The notes below the pieces were generated by a model, which saw nothing but the letters and a program-made list of their open reading frames with translations, did no database searches and was not told where the DNA came from. Shown here in pieces: positions 8,426-17,223 of a stretch of 64,000 bases of DNA (position 1 is its first letter; each line of letters opens with the position of its first letter). Origin of the DNA: Dyadobacter psychrotolerans (GTDB lineage: Bacteria; Bacteroidota; Bacteroidia; Cytophagales; Spirosomataceae); the NCBI RefSeq assembly GCF_004349265.1, contig NZ_SMFL01000006.1:186001-250000 (forward strand), read 5' to 3'. The translations under genes and the position numbers were made by a program.

Positions 8426-9223
8426 ATGGCTGAAATAAAATACAAAGTTCCTACAATGGCCGAAATGGCTGCCAGCAACGAAACGCCTGAGATTTTGTTC
8501 TGGGTGGGTTGCGCAGGATCATTTGACGACCGTTACAAAAAAGTTACCGTTGCATTTGCCAAAATACTAAATCAGGCTGGTGTAAAATTTGCAGTACTTG
8601 GCACAGAAGAAAGCTGTACCGGTGACCCCGCACGCAGAGCCGGAAACGAGTTCACTTTTCAGATGCTGGCGATGTCCAATATTCAGGTGCTGGACATGTA
8701 CGGAGTAAAAAAAATCGTTACTGCCTGTCCTCACTGCTTTAATACGCTGAAAAACGAATATCCCGAACTGGGCGGGAAATATGAAGTAATCCATCATTCT
8801 GAATATCTTCAGCAGCTGATTAACGAGGGAAGGGTAAGAATCGAAGGCGGTGAGTCATTTAAAGGCCGAAAGATTACTTTCCATGATTCGTGTTATCTTG
8901 GCCGCGCCAATAATGTTTATGAAGCGCCACGCCATGTTCTCGAAGCATTGGATGCCGACCTGGTAGAAATGAAACGCAGTAAAGTAAAAGGATTATGCTG
9001 CGGTGCAGGTGGCGGACAAATGTTTAAAGAGCCCGAAGCCGGTAAAAAGGATGTAAATATTGAACGTATTGAAGAAGCGCTTGCCACAGGTGCAGATACG
9101 ATTGCCGTCGCTTGTCCGTTTTGTATCGTAATGATGACCGACGGACTTAAAAACAAGGAAAAGGAAGATTCTGTAAAAATTTATGATCTTGCGGAATTGA
9201 TTGCGCAGGCAGAAGGTTTGTAA
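8426..9223 (+). CDS. CCG-domain Fe-S protein (HdrB/LutA-like)
   Basis: A 265-residue soluble protein with two cysteine-rich CCG modules: WVGC (C29) with ACPHC, then HDSCYLGR followed by GLCCGAGGG (C191-C192) and ACPFC. HdrB-type proteins bind a noncubane or 4Fe-4S cluster with this motif and act with a membrane Fe-S subunit in thiol, lactate or glycerol-phosphate redox chemistry. It follows its probable partner in the same operon. The function inside Bacteroidota is not established; I infer an electron-transfer complex with the upstream protein. Confidence 0.82.
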   Translation: MAEIKYKVPTMAEMAASNETPEILFWVGCAGSFDDRYKKVTVAFAKILNQAGVKFAVLGTEESCTGDPARRAGNEFTFQMLAMSNIQVLDMYGVKKIVTACPHCFNTLKNEYPELGGKYEVIHHSEYLQQLINEGRVRIEGGESFKGRKITFHDSCYLGRANNVYEAPRHVLEALDADLVEMKRSKVKGLCCGAGGGQMFKEPEAGKKDVNIERIEEALATGADTIAVACPFCIVMMTDGLKNKEKEDSVKIYDLAELIAQAEGL

Positions 9224-9277
9224 AGAACGAGCTAAGCCGGAAACGGCCGTTTATTAATTATCAAAAGGATTACCAAA

Positions 9278-9778
9278 ATGTATATACCATTCAGCGACCT
9301 GGATTTTGAAGCCCGTGTTTGGGTTTACCAGGCCAACCGTGAACTGACAAAAGAAGAAACCGGCACGATAACCGAAACATTAAAATCTGCGCTTGATACC
9401 TGGGAGGCACATGGCAAGCCGCTAACTGCCTCCGGTAAGGTTTTTGAAAACCGTTTTATTGTGATCGGCGTTGACGAACGTGACGAATTGCCAAGCGGAT
9501 GTTCTATCGATAAATCTGTGCACTGGCTACAGCAAATAGGAAGCCAGATGAACATTGATTTTTTTGACAGGTCTCTCGCTTATTTTGATGCAAACGGAAT
9601 TGTACAAACTGTTCCCGTTCCAAAAATTAAACAGGCAGTAACCGAAGAAGCTGTAACACCTTCAACCGTAATTTTTGACAACCAGGTTGCTACCAAAGCA
9701 CAATGGATGAAGCGCTGGAAAACGCAGGCTTCCAATACCTGGCTTAACCGCTATTTCTCGGAACAGACCAGCATATAG
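9278..9778 (+). CDS. Conserved Bacteroidota protein, often mislabelled ABC transporter ATPase
   Basis: A 166-residue soluble protein without signal peptide. It starts MYIPFSDLDFEARVWVYQANREL and carries FENRFIVIGVDE and a Cys-containing SGCSIDKSVHWLQQIG. This family is found next to HdrB-like genes and gldH in Bacteroidota and is often labelled ABC transporter ATPase, yet no Walker A, Walker B or signature motif is present here. It lies 54 bases after the CCG gene and probably belongs to its transcript. Function unknown. Confidence 0.65.
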   Translation: MYIPFSDLDFEARVWVYQANRELTKEETGTITETLKSALDTWEAHGKPLTASGKVFENRFIVIGVDERDELPSGCSIDKSVHWLQQIGSQMNIDFFDRSLAYFDANGIVQTVPVPKIKQAVTEEAVTPSTVIFDNQVATKAQWMKRWKTQASNTWLNRYFSEQTSI

Positions 9779-9822
9779 TCAGTAAAAACTTAATTAGATT
9801 TGTGTTTACTAAAAAAATCCGG

Positions 9823-10305
9823 ATGAAGGTTTTTCAAATTATTGCGGCGTTATTCCTCATGTTTTCCATTTCGTCATGTGACGACAGCGTGGTTTACAAA
9901 GCACATGAAGATATGGACGACGGCATGTGGTATATCAAAAATAAGCCGGAATTTAAAGTTGAAATCAAAGACACTGTTTCCAGGTACAATGTCTACTATT
10001 TGTTTCGAAACACACTTCAATATCCGTATTACAACCTATATCTTACCAGAAAGCTGACGGGGCCGGACGGAAAACTTATCTCTAATACATTAGAAGAAGT
10101 TTTTGTTTCGAATGAAATTACCGGTAAGCCATACGGCAGAGGACTGGGAGACTTGTTCGATCATAAAGTTCCGATTGTGAAAAACCACACCTTTACGCAA
10201 TCCGGAACATATGTTTTCCAGCTTTCACAATCCATGCGTCAAAATCCTTTACCATTTATTTTAAGCGTTGGAATCAGCGTTGAAAAAGTGAAAACCGGTA
10301 ATTAA
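9823..10305 (+). CDS. gldH: Gliding motility lipoprotein GldH
   Basis: Lipoprotein required for gliding and linked to type IX secretion in Flavobacterium. The ATG at 9823 gives 160 residues with a signal ending in lipobox SISSC, placing it on the outer membrane. The body shows the GldH pattern: MWYIKN near the start, YNVYYLFRNTLQYPYYNLYL, a GKLISNTLEE strand, GRGLGDLFD, and QLSQSMRQNPLPFILSVGISVE. The alternative GTG at 9802 overlaps a TAGATTTG box (9795-9802) that may be a -7 element, which favours 9823. A terminator begins inside the last codons. Confidence 0.88.
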   Translation: MKVFQIIAALFLMFSISSCDDSVVYKAHEDMDDGMWYIKNKPEFKVEIKDTVSRYNVYYLFRNTLQYPYYNLYLTRKLTGPDGKLISNTLEEVFVSNEITGKPYGRGLGDLFDHKVPIVKNHTFTQSGTYVFQLSQSMRQNPLPFILSVGISVEKVKTGN

Positions 10306-10319
10306 TCTACCGGTTTTTC
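10291..10319 (+). terminator. Terminator overlapping the gldH stop
   Basis: Perfect 10-pair stem AAAACCGGTA (10291-10300) with TACCGGTTTT (10309-10318). The stop codon sits in the loop and a T-run follows. Confidence 0.82.
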
Positions 10320-10340
10320 TATAAAACATAAGTCAGATTC

Positions 10341-11183
10341 ATGAATAAAGTAATGTATTTTTGGCTTGCAATTAAAACTGTATTAGCCACTTGCGATTCT
10401 GACCGGAAAGAAAATGGTTTTAAAAAAGTAAAATCAGAGTATTCAATCAGCACGGTTGGAAAACTTCCCAAAATCGCTACGGAAAGTTCAGGACTGGCTA
10501 AGGGGGAAAAAGTCAACACATTTTGGACACATAATGATAGCGGCGGAAAACCAGAGCTGTACGAGATCGATCCATCCGGAAAGTTATTATCTACCAAGGC
10601 CATAGCCGGAGCGGAAAACATCGATTGGGAGGACCTCGCCAGAGAAGGCGATGGAACGCTTTACATTGGAGATTTTGGAAACAACGATAATAACCGCCAA
10701 ACACTCGACATTTATAAACTGCCTGCCGGAAAATCGTCTGCCGAAAAAATAACTTTTAATTACGCCGGTCAAAAAACATTTCCTCCTGCGGCTGCCGGAA
10801 TGATCTACGATTGTGAGGCTTTCTTTTACAGCAGCAAAAATCTTTATCTGTTTTCCAAAAAAGGTTTTAAATCTGATGAATATGTAAGATTGTACAGGAT
10901 GCCTGCCGAGCCGGGAAACTATTCTTTGTCTCCCGTTGACAGTATTCAGATTGAAACCCAGGTAACCTCCGCAGACATCAGCCCCGACGGCAAAACCTTT
11001 GCCCTGCTAACTTACGGAAAAGTTTTGCTCTTTGCCATTGAGAATGGAAAAATTGACTTTAAACTTCCCACAGGCTGTTTCAGGATAGTAAAAAAACAAG
11101 CAGAGGCACTTATCTTTCTAAATAATTCAGACATGATGCTTACCAACGAACAGGGGCAGATCTTTTTTATTACTCGTCGCTGA
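10341..11183 (+). CDS. Putative beta-propeller lipoprotein
   Basis: A 280-residue protein. The start MNKVMYFWLAIKTVLATC looks like a lipoprotein signal with C18 as acceptor, though a lysine inside the hydrophobic core makes it weak. The body has repeated strands such as FWTHNDSGGKPELYEIDPSG, EDLAREGDGTLYIGDFGNN, NLYLFSKKG and SADISPDGKTFALLTYG, the pattern of blade repeats in NHL/SMP-30-like propellers. No enzymatic residues can be named. It stands between the gldH terminator and a response regulator. Role unknown. Confidence 0.6.
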   Translation: MNKVMYFWLAIKTVLATCDSDRKENGFKKVKSEYSISTVGKLPKIATESSGLAKGEKVNTFWTHNDSGGKPELYEIDPSGKLLSTKAIAGAENIDWEDLAREGDGTLYIGDFGNNDNNRQTLDIYKLPAGKSSAEKITFNYAGQKTFPPAAAGMIYDCEAFFYSSKNLYLFSKKGFKSDEYVRLYRMPAEPGNYSLSPVDSIQIETQVTSADISPDGKTFALLTYGKVLLFAIENGKIDFKLPTGCFRIVKKQAEALIFLNNSDMMLTNEQGQIFFITRR

Positions 11184-11220
11184 TGTTATGTTTGTGTTAA
11201 CAAACCAACAAAACATGTAA

Positions 11221-11233
11221 TGTGAAAATCACA
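11221..11233. promoter_or_regulatory. Short dyad upstream of response regulator
   Basis: TGTGA-AAA-TCACA, a perfect 5-bp-arm inverted repeat 39 bases before the regulator ATG. The spacing (3, not 6) rules out a standard CRP site. It could be an autoregulatory site or chance. Confidence 0.3.
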
Positions 11234-11271
11234 TCTGTTAATTTCGAATCCGATTTAACAAATTAGATAAA

Positions 11272-11982
11272 ATGAGCACCGCAAAAACTATACATGCTAC
11301 ACCGAAAGTATTAGTAGTTGATGACGATTCCGATATTGTAGAACTTCTTGAATACAATTTAGTAAAAGAAGGATATTCTGTTTTAACTGCATCCAATGGC
11401 AAAAAAGCAATTGAAATTGCAAAGACATTTATCCCTGACCTGATATTGCTTGACATCATGATGCCACAGATGGACGGTATCGAAACCGGCAGAATGTTAC
11501 GCCAGAACACCGATTTAAAAAATACTTATATTCTATTTTTAACTGCCCGCTCGGAAGAATATTCAGAAGTTGCTGCATTTGAAGTCGGGGCGGACGATTA
11601 TATTACCAAGCCGATCAAACCCCGCGCCCTGATGAGCCGGATTAATGCATTGTTTCGCAGAGAAGCACAAAAGGCCGATTCAGGTGACCAGATTGAGATT
11701 CTGGATCTGATTATAAACCGTAAAAATTATACAGTTACGCAGGAAGGAGAAAAGTCTACGGTACTTCCTAAAAAGGAATTTGAACTATTATTTTTTCTTG
11801 CCCAGACGCCAAATAAGGTTTTTAACCGCGACGAATTACTCCAAAAAATATGGGGCGCAGATATTTATGTTTTAGAAAGGACCGTTGATGTACACATCCG
11901 AAAGCTGCGTGAAAAGCTGGGCGACCGTTATATCAAAACACTAAAAGGCGTAGGATACATGTTTAGCAACGAAGTTGCTTAG
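11272..11982 (+). CDS. OmpR/PhoB-family response regulator
   Basis: A 236-residue two-domain regulator. The receiver domain (residues 12-128) has the acidic patch DDD at 17-19, phospho-acceptor D61 in LLDIMMP, the T in FLTARS and the lysine in YITKPIKP. The C-terminal winged helix (about 140-234) shows VLPKKEFELLFFLAQ, the NRDELLQKIWG loop, and RTVDVHIRKLREKLG as the recognition helix with the closing wing IKTLKGVGYMF. It resembles RprY/PhoB-type proteins. No histidine kinase gene is next to it, so it is an orphan here and its targets are unknown. Confidence 0.85.
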   Translation: MSTAKTIHATPKVLVVDDDSDIVELLEYNLVKEGYSVLTASNGKKAIEIAKTFIPDLILLDIMMPQMDGIETGRMLRQNTDLKNTYILFLTARSEEYSEVAAFEVGADDYITKPIKPRALMSRINALFRREAQKADSGDQIEILDLIINRKNYTVTQEGEKSTVLPKKEFELLFFLAQTPNKVFNRDELLQKIWGADIYVLERTVDVHIRKLREKLGDRYIKTLKGVGYMFSNEVA

Positions 11983-11985
11983 AAG

Positions 11986-14454
11986 TTACTTTTCCTTATC
12001 TTTTTTATCCTTCCTGTCTTTTTTCCTGAATGCCAGTTTGATATTTACTTCACCGTTTTCGTCAATGGCTTTCAGGAAAATTTTAGACCCTTCTCTTTTC
12101 TCAGGGTTATTTGGGTCAAGAACGTATGTCGAATCCCGTTTTTTCAAATTGCTTAAAGGGATTTCAATGTTGATGTCAGTCTTTTTGGCAAAGCTGTATA
12201 CACCGTCAATAAACAGCGTTACCACGTTCGATTCAATTTCCATTGGTTCTATTTCAATCTCCTGCCCGTTCAGCCTGAAATTCGTAGTAATGGGTGCAAA
12301 CTGGACGCTTTCAAAATTTCTCTTTTTGAAAACCAGTTTTTTCATTTTTAAGAAAGGCTCAAAGTTATTGATGTAACCATTTGTAAGGTTAATATGCAGC
12401 TGTCCTCTCATAGACGCAGGAACGATCTTCACATTATTGCTCAGCCTGCTTTCGAAATTAAATTCTGTACTTAGCCTGCCTTTCAGATTCTGATCCGTAA
12501 TTGTTTGCTGCCCGAAATTATTAAATGAGTTAAAAAGTGTCTGAACATCGGCGTTGGTAACCTTTCCTCTTAATGCCAAATGCGGCAACGGGTTTGAACC
12601 CGAATTGTCCATTTCGCCGGAAACCCTTACCCTCGCTCCCTTGAAAGCTTTCATCACAAAATACTCAATCCGCATTGAATTGTTTTTCACAGTAAACTCG
12701 CCCTTTACATCTGATGCAGCAAATTTTTTGTATTTCATTTGGGCAGAATTCAATTTTGCGATAATTTCAATTTTATCGATCGCATCATCAAGAAGGTCGG
12801 CAAGCTTTAATTTCTTCTTTTTTTGACTCGTAACATTTGTTCTTGGAGCCAGCAACGTTTCAAGCCAGTTGAGTTTCCAGGTAGGGATATTGATATTTAC
12901 ATTGGCTCGCAGCGGTTTGGGTGAACCAAAAAGGTACGGGATCAGATCCATCACTTTACCCTGAACAAAAAGCATATTCTGCCCGTCTGAAAAACTAAGA
13001 TCGGGAAATACAAATGCCTGCTCGTTAAAAGCCAGCTCTCCGTTTATCTTTTTCAAACTGACCTGTCGGGGCAGATATTCCATTGAAATATTTTGTAAAG
13101 AAACTTTGCCGTTTATTTTCCCGTTAAACCGGTCACGCTTTTGATCATAGAATTTCTTCAGACTTCCTGCAAAATGAAAATCAATTTGTGCCTTTCCGTT
13201 TTTGAAGCGGTAACGGGAAGGGTCCAGCAATTGATCAAGGTTTGTGGAATCTCCTGTGATTTTACCATCCAGATTAGCGCTCGGATTAATAAAATTATTG
13301 ACGACAAGTTTTAGTTTAAACGGAATGGTTTCAAAAAAACCATGCACATCCGGTGCAGATAAACGGGCGTTTTGCGGTCCGGGTGTTTTTAACGTATCGC
13401 CCTGATTGGTATAATAACCTTCTGCAACCACTTTTCTTAACGATCCTACCGGTAAGTCATACTGGAACGGGTCTGTTTTGAAGTGGAGATTTACCCTTGG
13501 CTTTCTGGGCGAAAGCTCACCGACAATTCTCACCTCTGTATCTACAAGCGTATGAATACCGATTGAATCAATCTGCTGTCTGATAACTTTTGGTAAAAGC
13601 GGCAGTGCATTGTCAACAGCTATCTTTTTAGCCTCGAAATTCAGTTGGAAAGTTTTCACCGTATCTGCAAAGTCGAAAATTCCGCTGATACTGATTTTAT
13701 CATGCGCACTGTTTTCAAGAACCGAAGGATAAACCGTTAGCCGTTTTTCGTTTGAGTCATACGCCAGCGTTAAATTCATATTCGTTTCCTGCTTCATCAG
13801 AAAACCTCCTTTTTCAGGTTTAAAAATCAATCCGTTAAAGTAAATGGATCCGGCAAAACTTGCATTTGTTGTCGTGTCTGTAATTGTGACATGATTGGAA
13901 GCATCATGAAATACAGCACCATATCCTTTTCCGGTTGTTGAGTCCAGAAAGCTTACCGCGAAGTTGATAAAACGAACGTGACCAAATTTGTTAACAAGCC
14001 CGTCATTGGTTCCAGACTTGCTTTTATCTTTTTTAGTACTGTCAGAAGATTTAAAAATAGATAGGTTTGAATATCCGTCCTTCCGCACAAACATTCTCAT
14101 GCTGCCATTTTGCAGCACCAGGTTTTTTATCTTGATATCCCCTTTATAAAAACCATTAAAATCAAGTGCTGCATGTATTAATTCAATATCAAGAAACGCC
14201 GTTTTATGCACACTGTAAAGCGTATCCGTAATCTTCACATTGGCCAATGTAAAATTAAGTCCGAAACCTCCGGAGAACGGACGAAATTTAAAATCCCCAA
14301 TTTCAAGGTTACCGTTCAGGTTTTCATTTACTGCTTCCTGCACCTTGCGGAAAAGCATTTCCTGGTTGCGGTTTAACCATACTTCCACTGCTCCAAAAAG
14401 AAGCAGTCCGCTCAATGCAAGAATACCGGCAATTTTTAAAAACTTAGAAAACAT
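11986..14454 (-). CDS. AsmA-like protein
   Basis: An 822-residue protein with one N-terminal membrane segment (FLKIAGILALSGLLLFGAVEVWL) and a long periplasmic body made of repeated beta strands, typical of AsmA/TamB-like repeating-groove proteins that span the envelope and are thought to move phospholipids to the outer membrane. Near the N-terminus is NLNGNLEIGDFKFRPFSGG, the AsmA hallmark; near the C-terminus is an FRLNGQEIEIEPMEIES block and a lysine-rich tail (KKDRKDKKDKEK). It is convergent with the regulator gene, with only 3 bases between stops. Lipid transport is family knowledge, not shown here. Confidence 0.75.
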   Translation of the reverse strand: MFSKFLKIAGILALSGLLLFGAVEVWLNRNQEMLFRKVQEAVNENLNGNLEIGDFKFRPFSGGFGLNFTLANVKITDTLYSVHKTAFLDIELIHAALDFNGFYKGDIKIKNLVLQNGSMRMFVRKDGYSNLSIFKSSDSTKKDKSKSGTNDGLVNKFGHVRFINFAVSFLDSTTGKGYGAVFHDASNHVTITDTTTNASFAGSIYFNGLIFKPEKGGFLMKQETNMNLTLAYDSNEKRLTVYPSVLENSAHDKISISGIFDFADTVKTFQLNFEAKKIAVDNALPLLPKVIRQQIDSIGIHTLVDTEVRIVGELSPRKPRVNLHFKTDPFQYDLPVGSLRKVVAEGYYTNQGDTLKTPGPQNARLSAPDVHGFFETIPFKLKLVVNNFINPSANLDGKITGDSTNLDQLLDPSRYRFKNGKAQIDFHFAGSLKKFYDQKRDRFNGKINGKVSLQNISMEYLPRQVSLKKINGELAFNEQAFVFPDLSFSDGQNMLFVQGKVMDLIPYLFGSPKPLRANVNINIPTWKLNWLETLLAPRTNVTSQKKKKLKLADLLDDAIDKIEIIAKLNSAQMKYKKFAASDVKGEFTVKNNSMRIEYFVMKAFKGARVRVSGEMDNSGSNPLPHLALRGKVTNADVQTLFNSFNNFGQQTITDQNLKGRLSTEFNFESRLSNNVKIVPASMRGQLHINLTNGYINNFEPFLKMKKLVFKKRNFESVQFAPITTNFRLNGQEIEIEPMEIESNVVTLFIDGVYSFAKKTDINIEIPLSNLKKRDSTYVLDPNNPEKREGSKIFLKAIDENGEVNIKLAFRKKDRKDKKDKEK

Positions 14455-14668
14455 GAAAAGGAAGGAAATAAATTAAGAGGCCGTTTAAACACACATTTGG
14501 GGCCAGCCTTCATAACAACAATCTACTAATAACGTGCCACAAACGTACGCTAATAAATTAGTCGCAGATGTTGAGTCTGTCAATTTCGCTATTCACGGCA
14601 AAAAATGCTAGTTTTGCGCACTCTTTTTATAGGTAAAGAGTTCATGATCATAAAATACTGCGAATAAA

Positions 14669-16384
14669 ATGCTACTAAGCGAACAGGAAATATTACGCCG
14701 GCAGAAGCGCGAAGAATTAATGAGGATGGGTATTGAGCCCTATCCTACTGAGGAATTTTTGGTAAATACTTACGCCGCTGACATCCATAAAAACTACGAA
14801 AATAATAAGATTGATTACAAAAATGTATCCATGGCGGGCAGGCTGATGGGCTTCCGGATTATGGGAAGTGCAGCATTCGCTGAGTTGCAGGACAGCACCG
14901 ACCGGATACAACTATACTTTCGTCGTGACGACCTGTGCCCGGGTGAGGACAAGACGCTTTACAACACGGTGTTTAAAAAACTTTTGGACATCGGTGACAT
15001 TATTGGAATAACAGGTTTTGTCTTTACTACCCAAACAGGAGAGATTTCTGTTCATGTTCAGGAGTTTAAGATTTTAAACAAATCACTTCGTCCGCTTCCG
15101 GTTGTAAAACGGGATGATGAAGGAAATATTTATGACGGCTTCACTGATCCTGAGCTGCGTTATCGCCAGCGTTATGTGGATTTGATCGTAAATCCGGAGG
15201 TGCGTGACATTTTTGTAAAACGCGCCCGAATCATCACAACCATGCGTTCTTACTTCGATTCAAAAAGCTGGCTTGAAGTAGAAACCCCTGTGTTACAGGC
15301 AATACATGGCGGAGCGGCAGCAAAACCTTTTGAAACACACCACAATGCGTTGGATATGGATCTTTTCCTTCGCATTGCTACGGAACTTCATTTGAAACGC
15401 CTTATTGTAGGTGGTTTTGAAGGGGTTTATGAATTCGGTAAACTCTTCCGCAATGAAGGAATGGACCGGACACATAATCCTGAATTTACTACCGTTGAGC
15501 TTTACGTCGCATACAAGGATTATCTCTGGATGATGCGTATGACAGAAGAGGTACTGGAACGCGTTGCACTTGCTGTTAACGGAACAACAAAGGCTAAATT
15601 CGGAGATACAGAACTTGATTTTGCCGGGCCATATCCTAGACTGAGCATTACGGATGCTATTCACCAATATACAGGATTGAATGTGGAAGTACTTGATGAA
15701 GCTTCGATTCGTGAAAAATGCCGTGAGTGGGGAATGGAGGTAAATGACAGCATGGGTAAAGGCAAACTGATTGATGAGATTTTTGGAGAAAAAGTAGAAG
15801 AACATATCATTCAGCCAACATTTATTACGGATCATCCTGTTGAAATGTCGCCGCTTACCAAAAAGCACCGCAGTAAACCTGGCATGGTGGAGCGCTTTGA
15901 GCTTTTTATCAACGGAAGAGAAATTGCGAATGCTTATTCCGAGCTGAACGACCCCATCGAACAGCGTGAACGTTTTGAAGATCAGCTCAAATTAAAAGAA
16001 CGCGGTGATGATGAAGCCATGGAAATGGACGATGATTTTCTTCGTTCTCTGGAATATGGTATGCCTCCTACTTCCGGTATTGGTATCGGTATTGACCGTT
16101 TGACGATGCTGCTTACCAATAACTCCAGTATTCAGGAGGTGATTTTCTTCCCGCAGATGCGTCCCGAAAAGAAACAGGAGATTGCGAAGGAAGCGGATTA
16201 TGTAGCAGCCGGCGTTCCCCTCGTATGGATACCTGCTCTGCAAAAAATGAATATCATGACGATCGATCAGCTTAAAGCTGCAAGCCCGAATAAGATATTT
16301 AATGATTTGGGTGGGATGCGTAAGAAATTGAAAATTGACGAAAAGCTGCCTGCTTTGGATGATATCAAAAGTTGGGTGGAATAA
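14669..16384 (+). CDS. lysS: Lysyl-tRNA synthetase, class II
   Basis: Charges tRNA-Lys. The 571 residues contain an N-terminal OB-fold anticodon domain (about 50-140) and the class II core with motif 2 FRNEGMDRTHNPEFT and motif 3 GIGIGIDRLTMLL. After motif 3 there is an extension of about 85 residues (EKKQEIAKEADYVAAG..., then LQKMNIMTIDQLKAASP) not found in E. coli LysS; it looks like a helix-hairpin-helix unit known from Bacteroidota LysS. A TAGTTTTG box at 14609-14616 is a likely -7 element 53 bases before the start. A bidirectional terminator follows. Confidence 0.95.
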   Translation: MLLSEQEILRRQKREELMRMGIEPYPTEEFLVNTYAADIHKNYENNKIDYKNVSMAGRLMGFRIMGSAAFAELQDSTDRIQLYFRRDDLCPGEDKTLYNTVFKKLLDIGDIIGITGFVFTTQTGEISVHVQEFKILNKSLRPLPVVKRDDEGNIYDGFTDPELRYRQRYVDLIVNPEVRDIFVKRARIITTMRSYFDSKSWLEVETPVLQAIHGGAAAKPFETHHNALDMDLFLRIATELHLKRLIVGGFEGVYEFGKLFRNEGMDRTHNPEFTTVELYVAYKDYLWMMRMTEEVLERVALAVNGTTKAKFGDTELDFAGPYPRLSITDAIHQYTGLNVEVLDEASIREKCREWGMEVNDSMGKGKLIDEIFGEKVEEHIIQPTFITDHPVEMSPLTKKHRSKPGMVERFELFINGREIANAYSELNDPIEQRERFEDQLKLKERGDDEAMEMDDDFLRSLEYGMPPTSGIGIGIDRLTMLLTNNSSIQEVIFFPQMRPEKKQEIAKEADYVAAGVPLVWIPALQKMNIMTIDQLKAASPNKIFNDLGGMRKKLKIDEKLPALDDIKSWVE

Positions 16385-16403
16385 AAAAGGATACTTCCGA
16401 AAA

Positions 16404-16438
16404 TGAAAAATCCCGCAGCGAACTGCGGGATTTTTCAT
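16404..16438. terminator. Bidirectional terminator between lysS and the cold-shock gene
   Basis: Symmetrical hairpin: GAAAAATCCCGCAG, loop CGAA, CTGCGGGATTTTTC. T-runs on both strands serve the two convergent genes. Confidence 0.9.
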
Positions 16439-16459
16439 TTCTTGCAAAAAAAATATAAT

Positions 16460-16654
16460 CTATATCTTTTTTACCTGCACAGCGTTAAGACCTTTTTTTC
16501 CTTCAACGACCTCGTATTCAACCTGGTCATTTTCACGGATAGTAAGTCCTCCCAATCCTGTCACATGGACAAAGATGTCTCTGTTTGTGTCGTCTTCAAC
16601 GATGAAGCCGTATCCCTTAGCTTCATTGAAAAATTTTACAGTACCTGTTGGCAT
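16460..16654 (-). CDS. Cold-shock domain protein (CspA family)
   Basis: A 64-residue single OB-fold RNA chaperone. RNP1 is KGYGFI at residues 13-18 and RNP2 is DIFVH at 26-30; the start MPTGTVKFFN and the end GLNAVQVKKI are typical. About 350 bases upstream are free of genes, which allows the long leader common for csp genes. Which member of the csp family it is cannot be decided from sequence alone. Confidence 0.92.
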   Translation of the reverse strand: MPTGTVKFFNEAKGYGFIVEDDTNRDIFVHVTGLGGLTIRENDQVEYEVVEGKKGLNAVQVKKI

Positions 16655-17001
16655 AATGTTGTTAAAAAAATTAAATAAGGTGAAAATACATCAGAATTGT
16701 AGATATTTCATTTTAAAGCAAAAAAGCTGTGCCAAACAATTGAGGGAGGCTCAACCGAATAACAAAAGAAATTTTGGCAATTTTAATCAAGACATCTTAA
16801 TAATAATGAACTACTTACAAATTCCTTAATCACAAAGAAACAAAAATTGTGCGTAAAATAATTTATTTGATTAAATAATTTGAAATTTTAAGAGTTAACG
16901 GTAATTTGCTCTTTCGTGAAGATACCGGCCTCTGCTTAGGATGAGAGTTGCAATTGACGTGGAAAATTGCTAAATATGAGGTAATTATTATAAAAGAGGA
17001 T
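16655..17001. other. Intergenic region upstream of the csp gene and PspC-like gene
   Basis: AT-rich 347-base gap between two divergent genes. It must hold the csp promoter and leader on the minus strand and the promoter for the PspC-like gene. I find no exact TAnnTTTG box and no strong hairpin; the best minus-strand candidate is ATTGTTTG at about 16734-16741. Confidence 0.4.
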
Positions 17002-17223
17002 ATGAACAGACTCCGCTATTTCGTAGAAGATCAGATATTTGGTGTGTGCGCAAAGCTTGGAGAAAAACTCAATTTCCCTGCCAGCAGCATCCGCAGATAC
17101 TTTATTTATGCTACTTTTATGACCTTCGGGTCTCCGATTATTCTCTACCTGGTACTGGCATTCTGGCTGGAACTCCGTCAGCACTGGAGAAGGCACAACA
17201 GCCCTACTATTTGGGAGTTATAG
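17002..17223 (+). CDS. Small PspC-like membrane protein
   Basis: 73 residues from the ATG at 17002, preceded by AAGAGGAT. FGVCAKLGEKLNFPASSIRRYFIYATFMTFG followed by a hydrophobic segment ending LVLAFWLELR matches the PspC domain: an amphipathic start, then one membrane helix. PspC proteins sense or buffer envelope stress, but there is no other psp gene nearby. The frame is open upstream to 16948, but that start has no matching domain sequence. Its last 17 bases overlap the convergent glycosyltransferase gene. Confidence 0.65.
   Translation: MNRLRYFVEDQIFGVCAKLGEKLNFPASSIRRYFIYATFMTFGSPIILYLVLAFWLELRQHWRRHNSPTIWEL

Noticed and set aside
9278..9778. ABC transporter ATPase annotation
   Set aside because: No Walker A, Walker B or LSGGQ motif can be found in the 166 residues.
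11221..11233. CRP site at TGTGA-AAA-TCACA
   Set aside because: Spacer is three bases instead of six, so not a standard CRP site; kept only as a generic dyad.
15293..15868. Antisense ORF of 191 codons inside lysS
   Set aside because: It lies wholly within the conserved lysS coding sequence on the other strand and has no recognisable domain.
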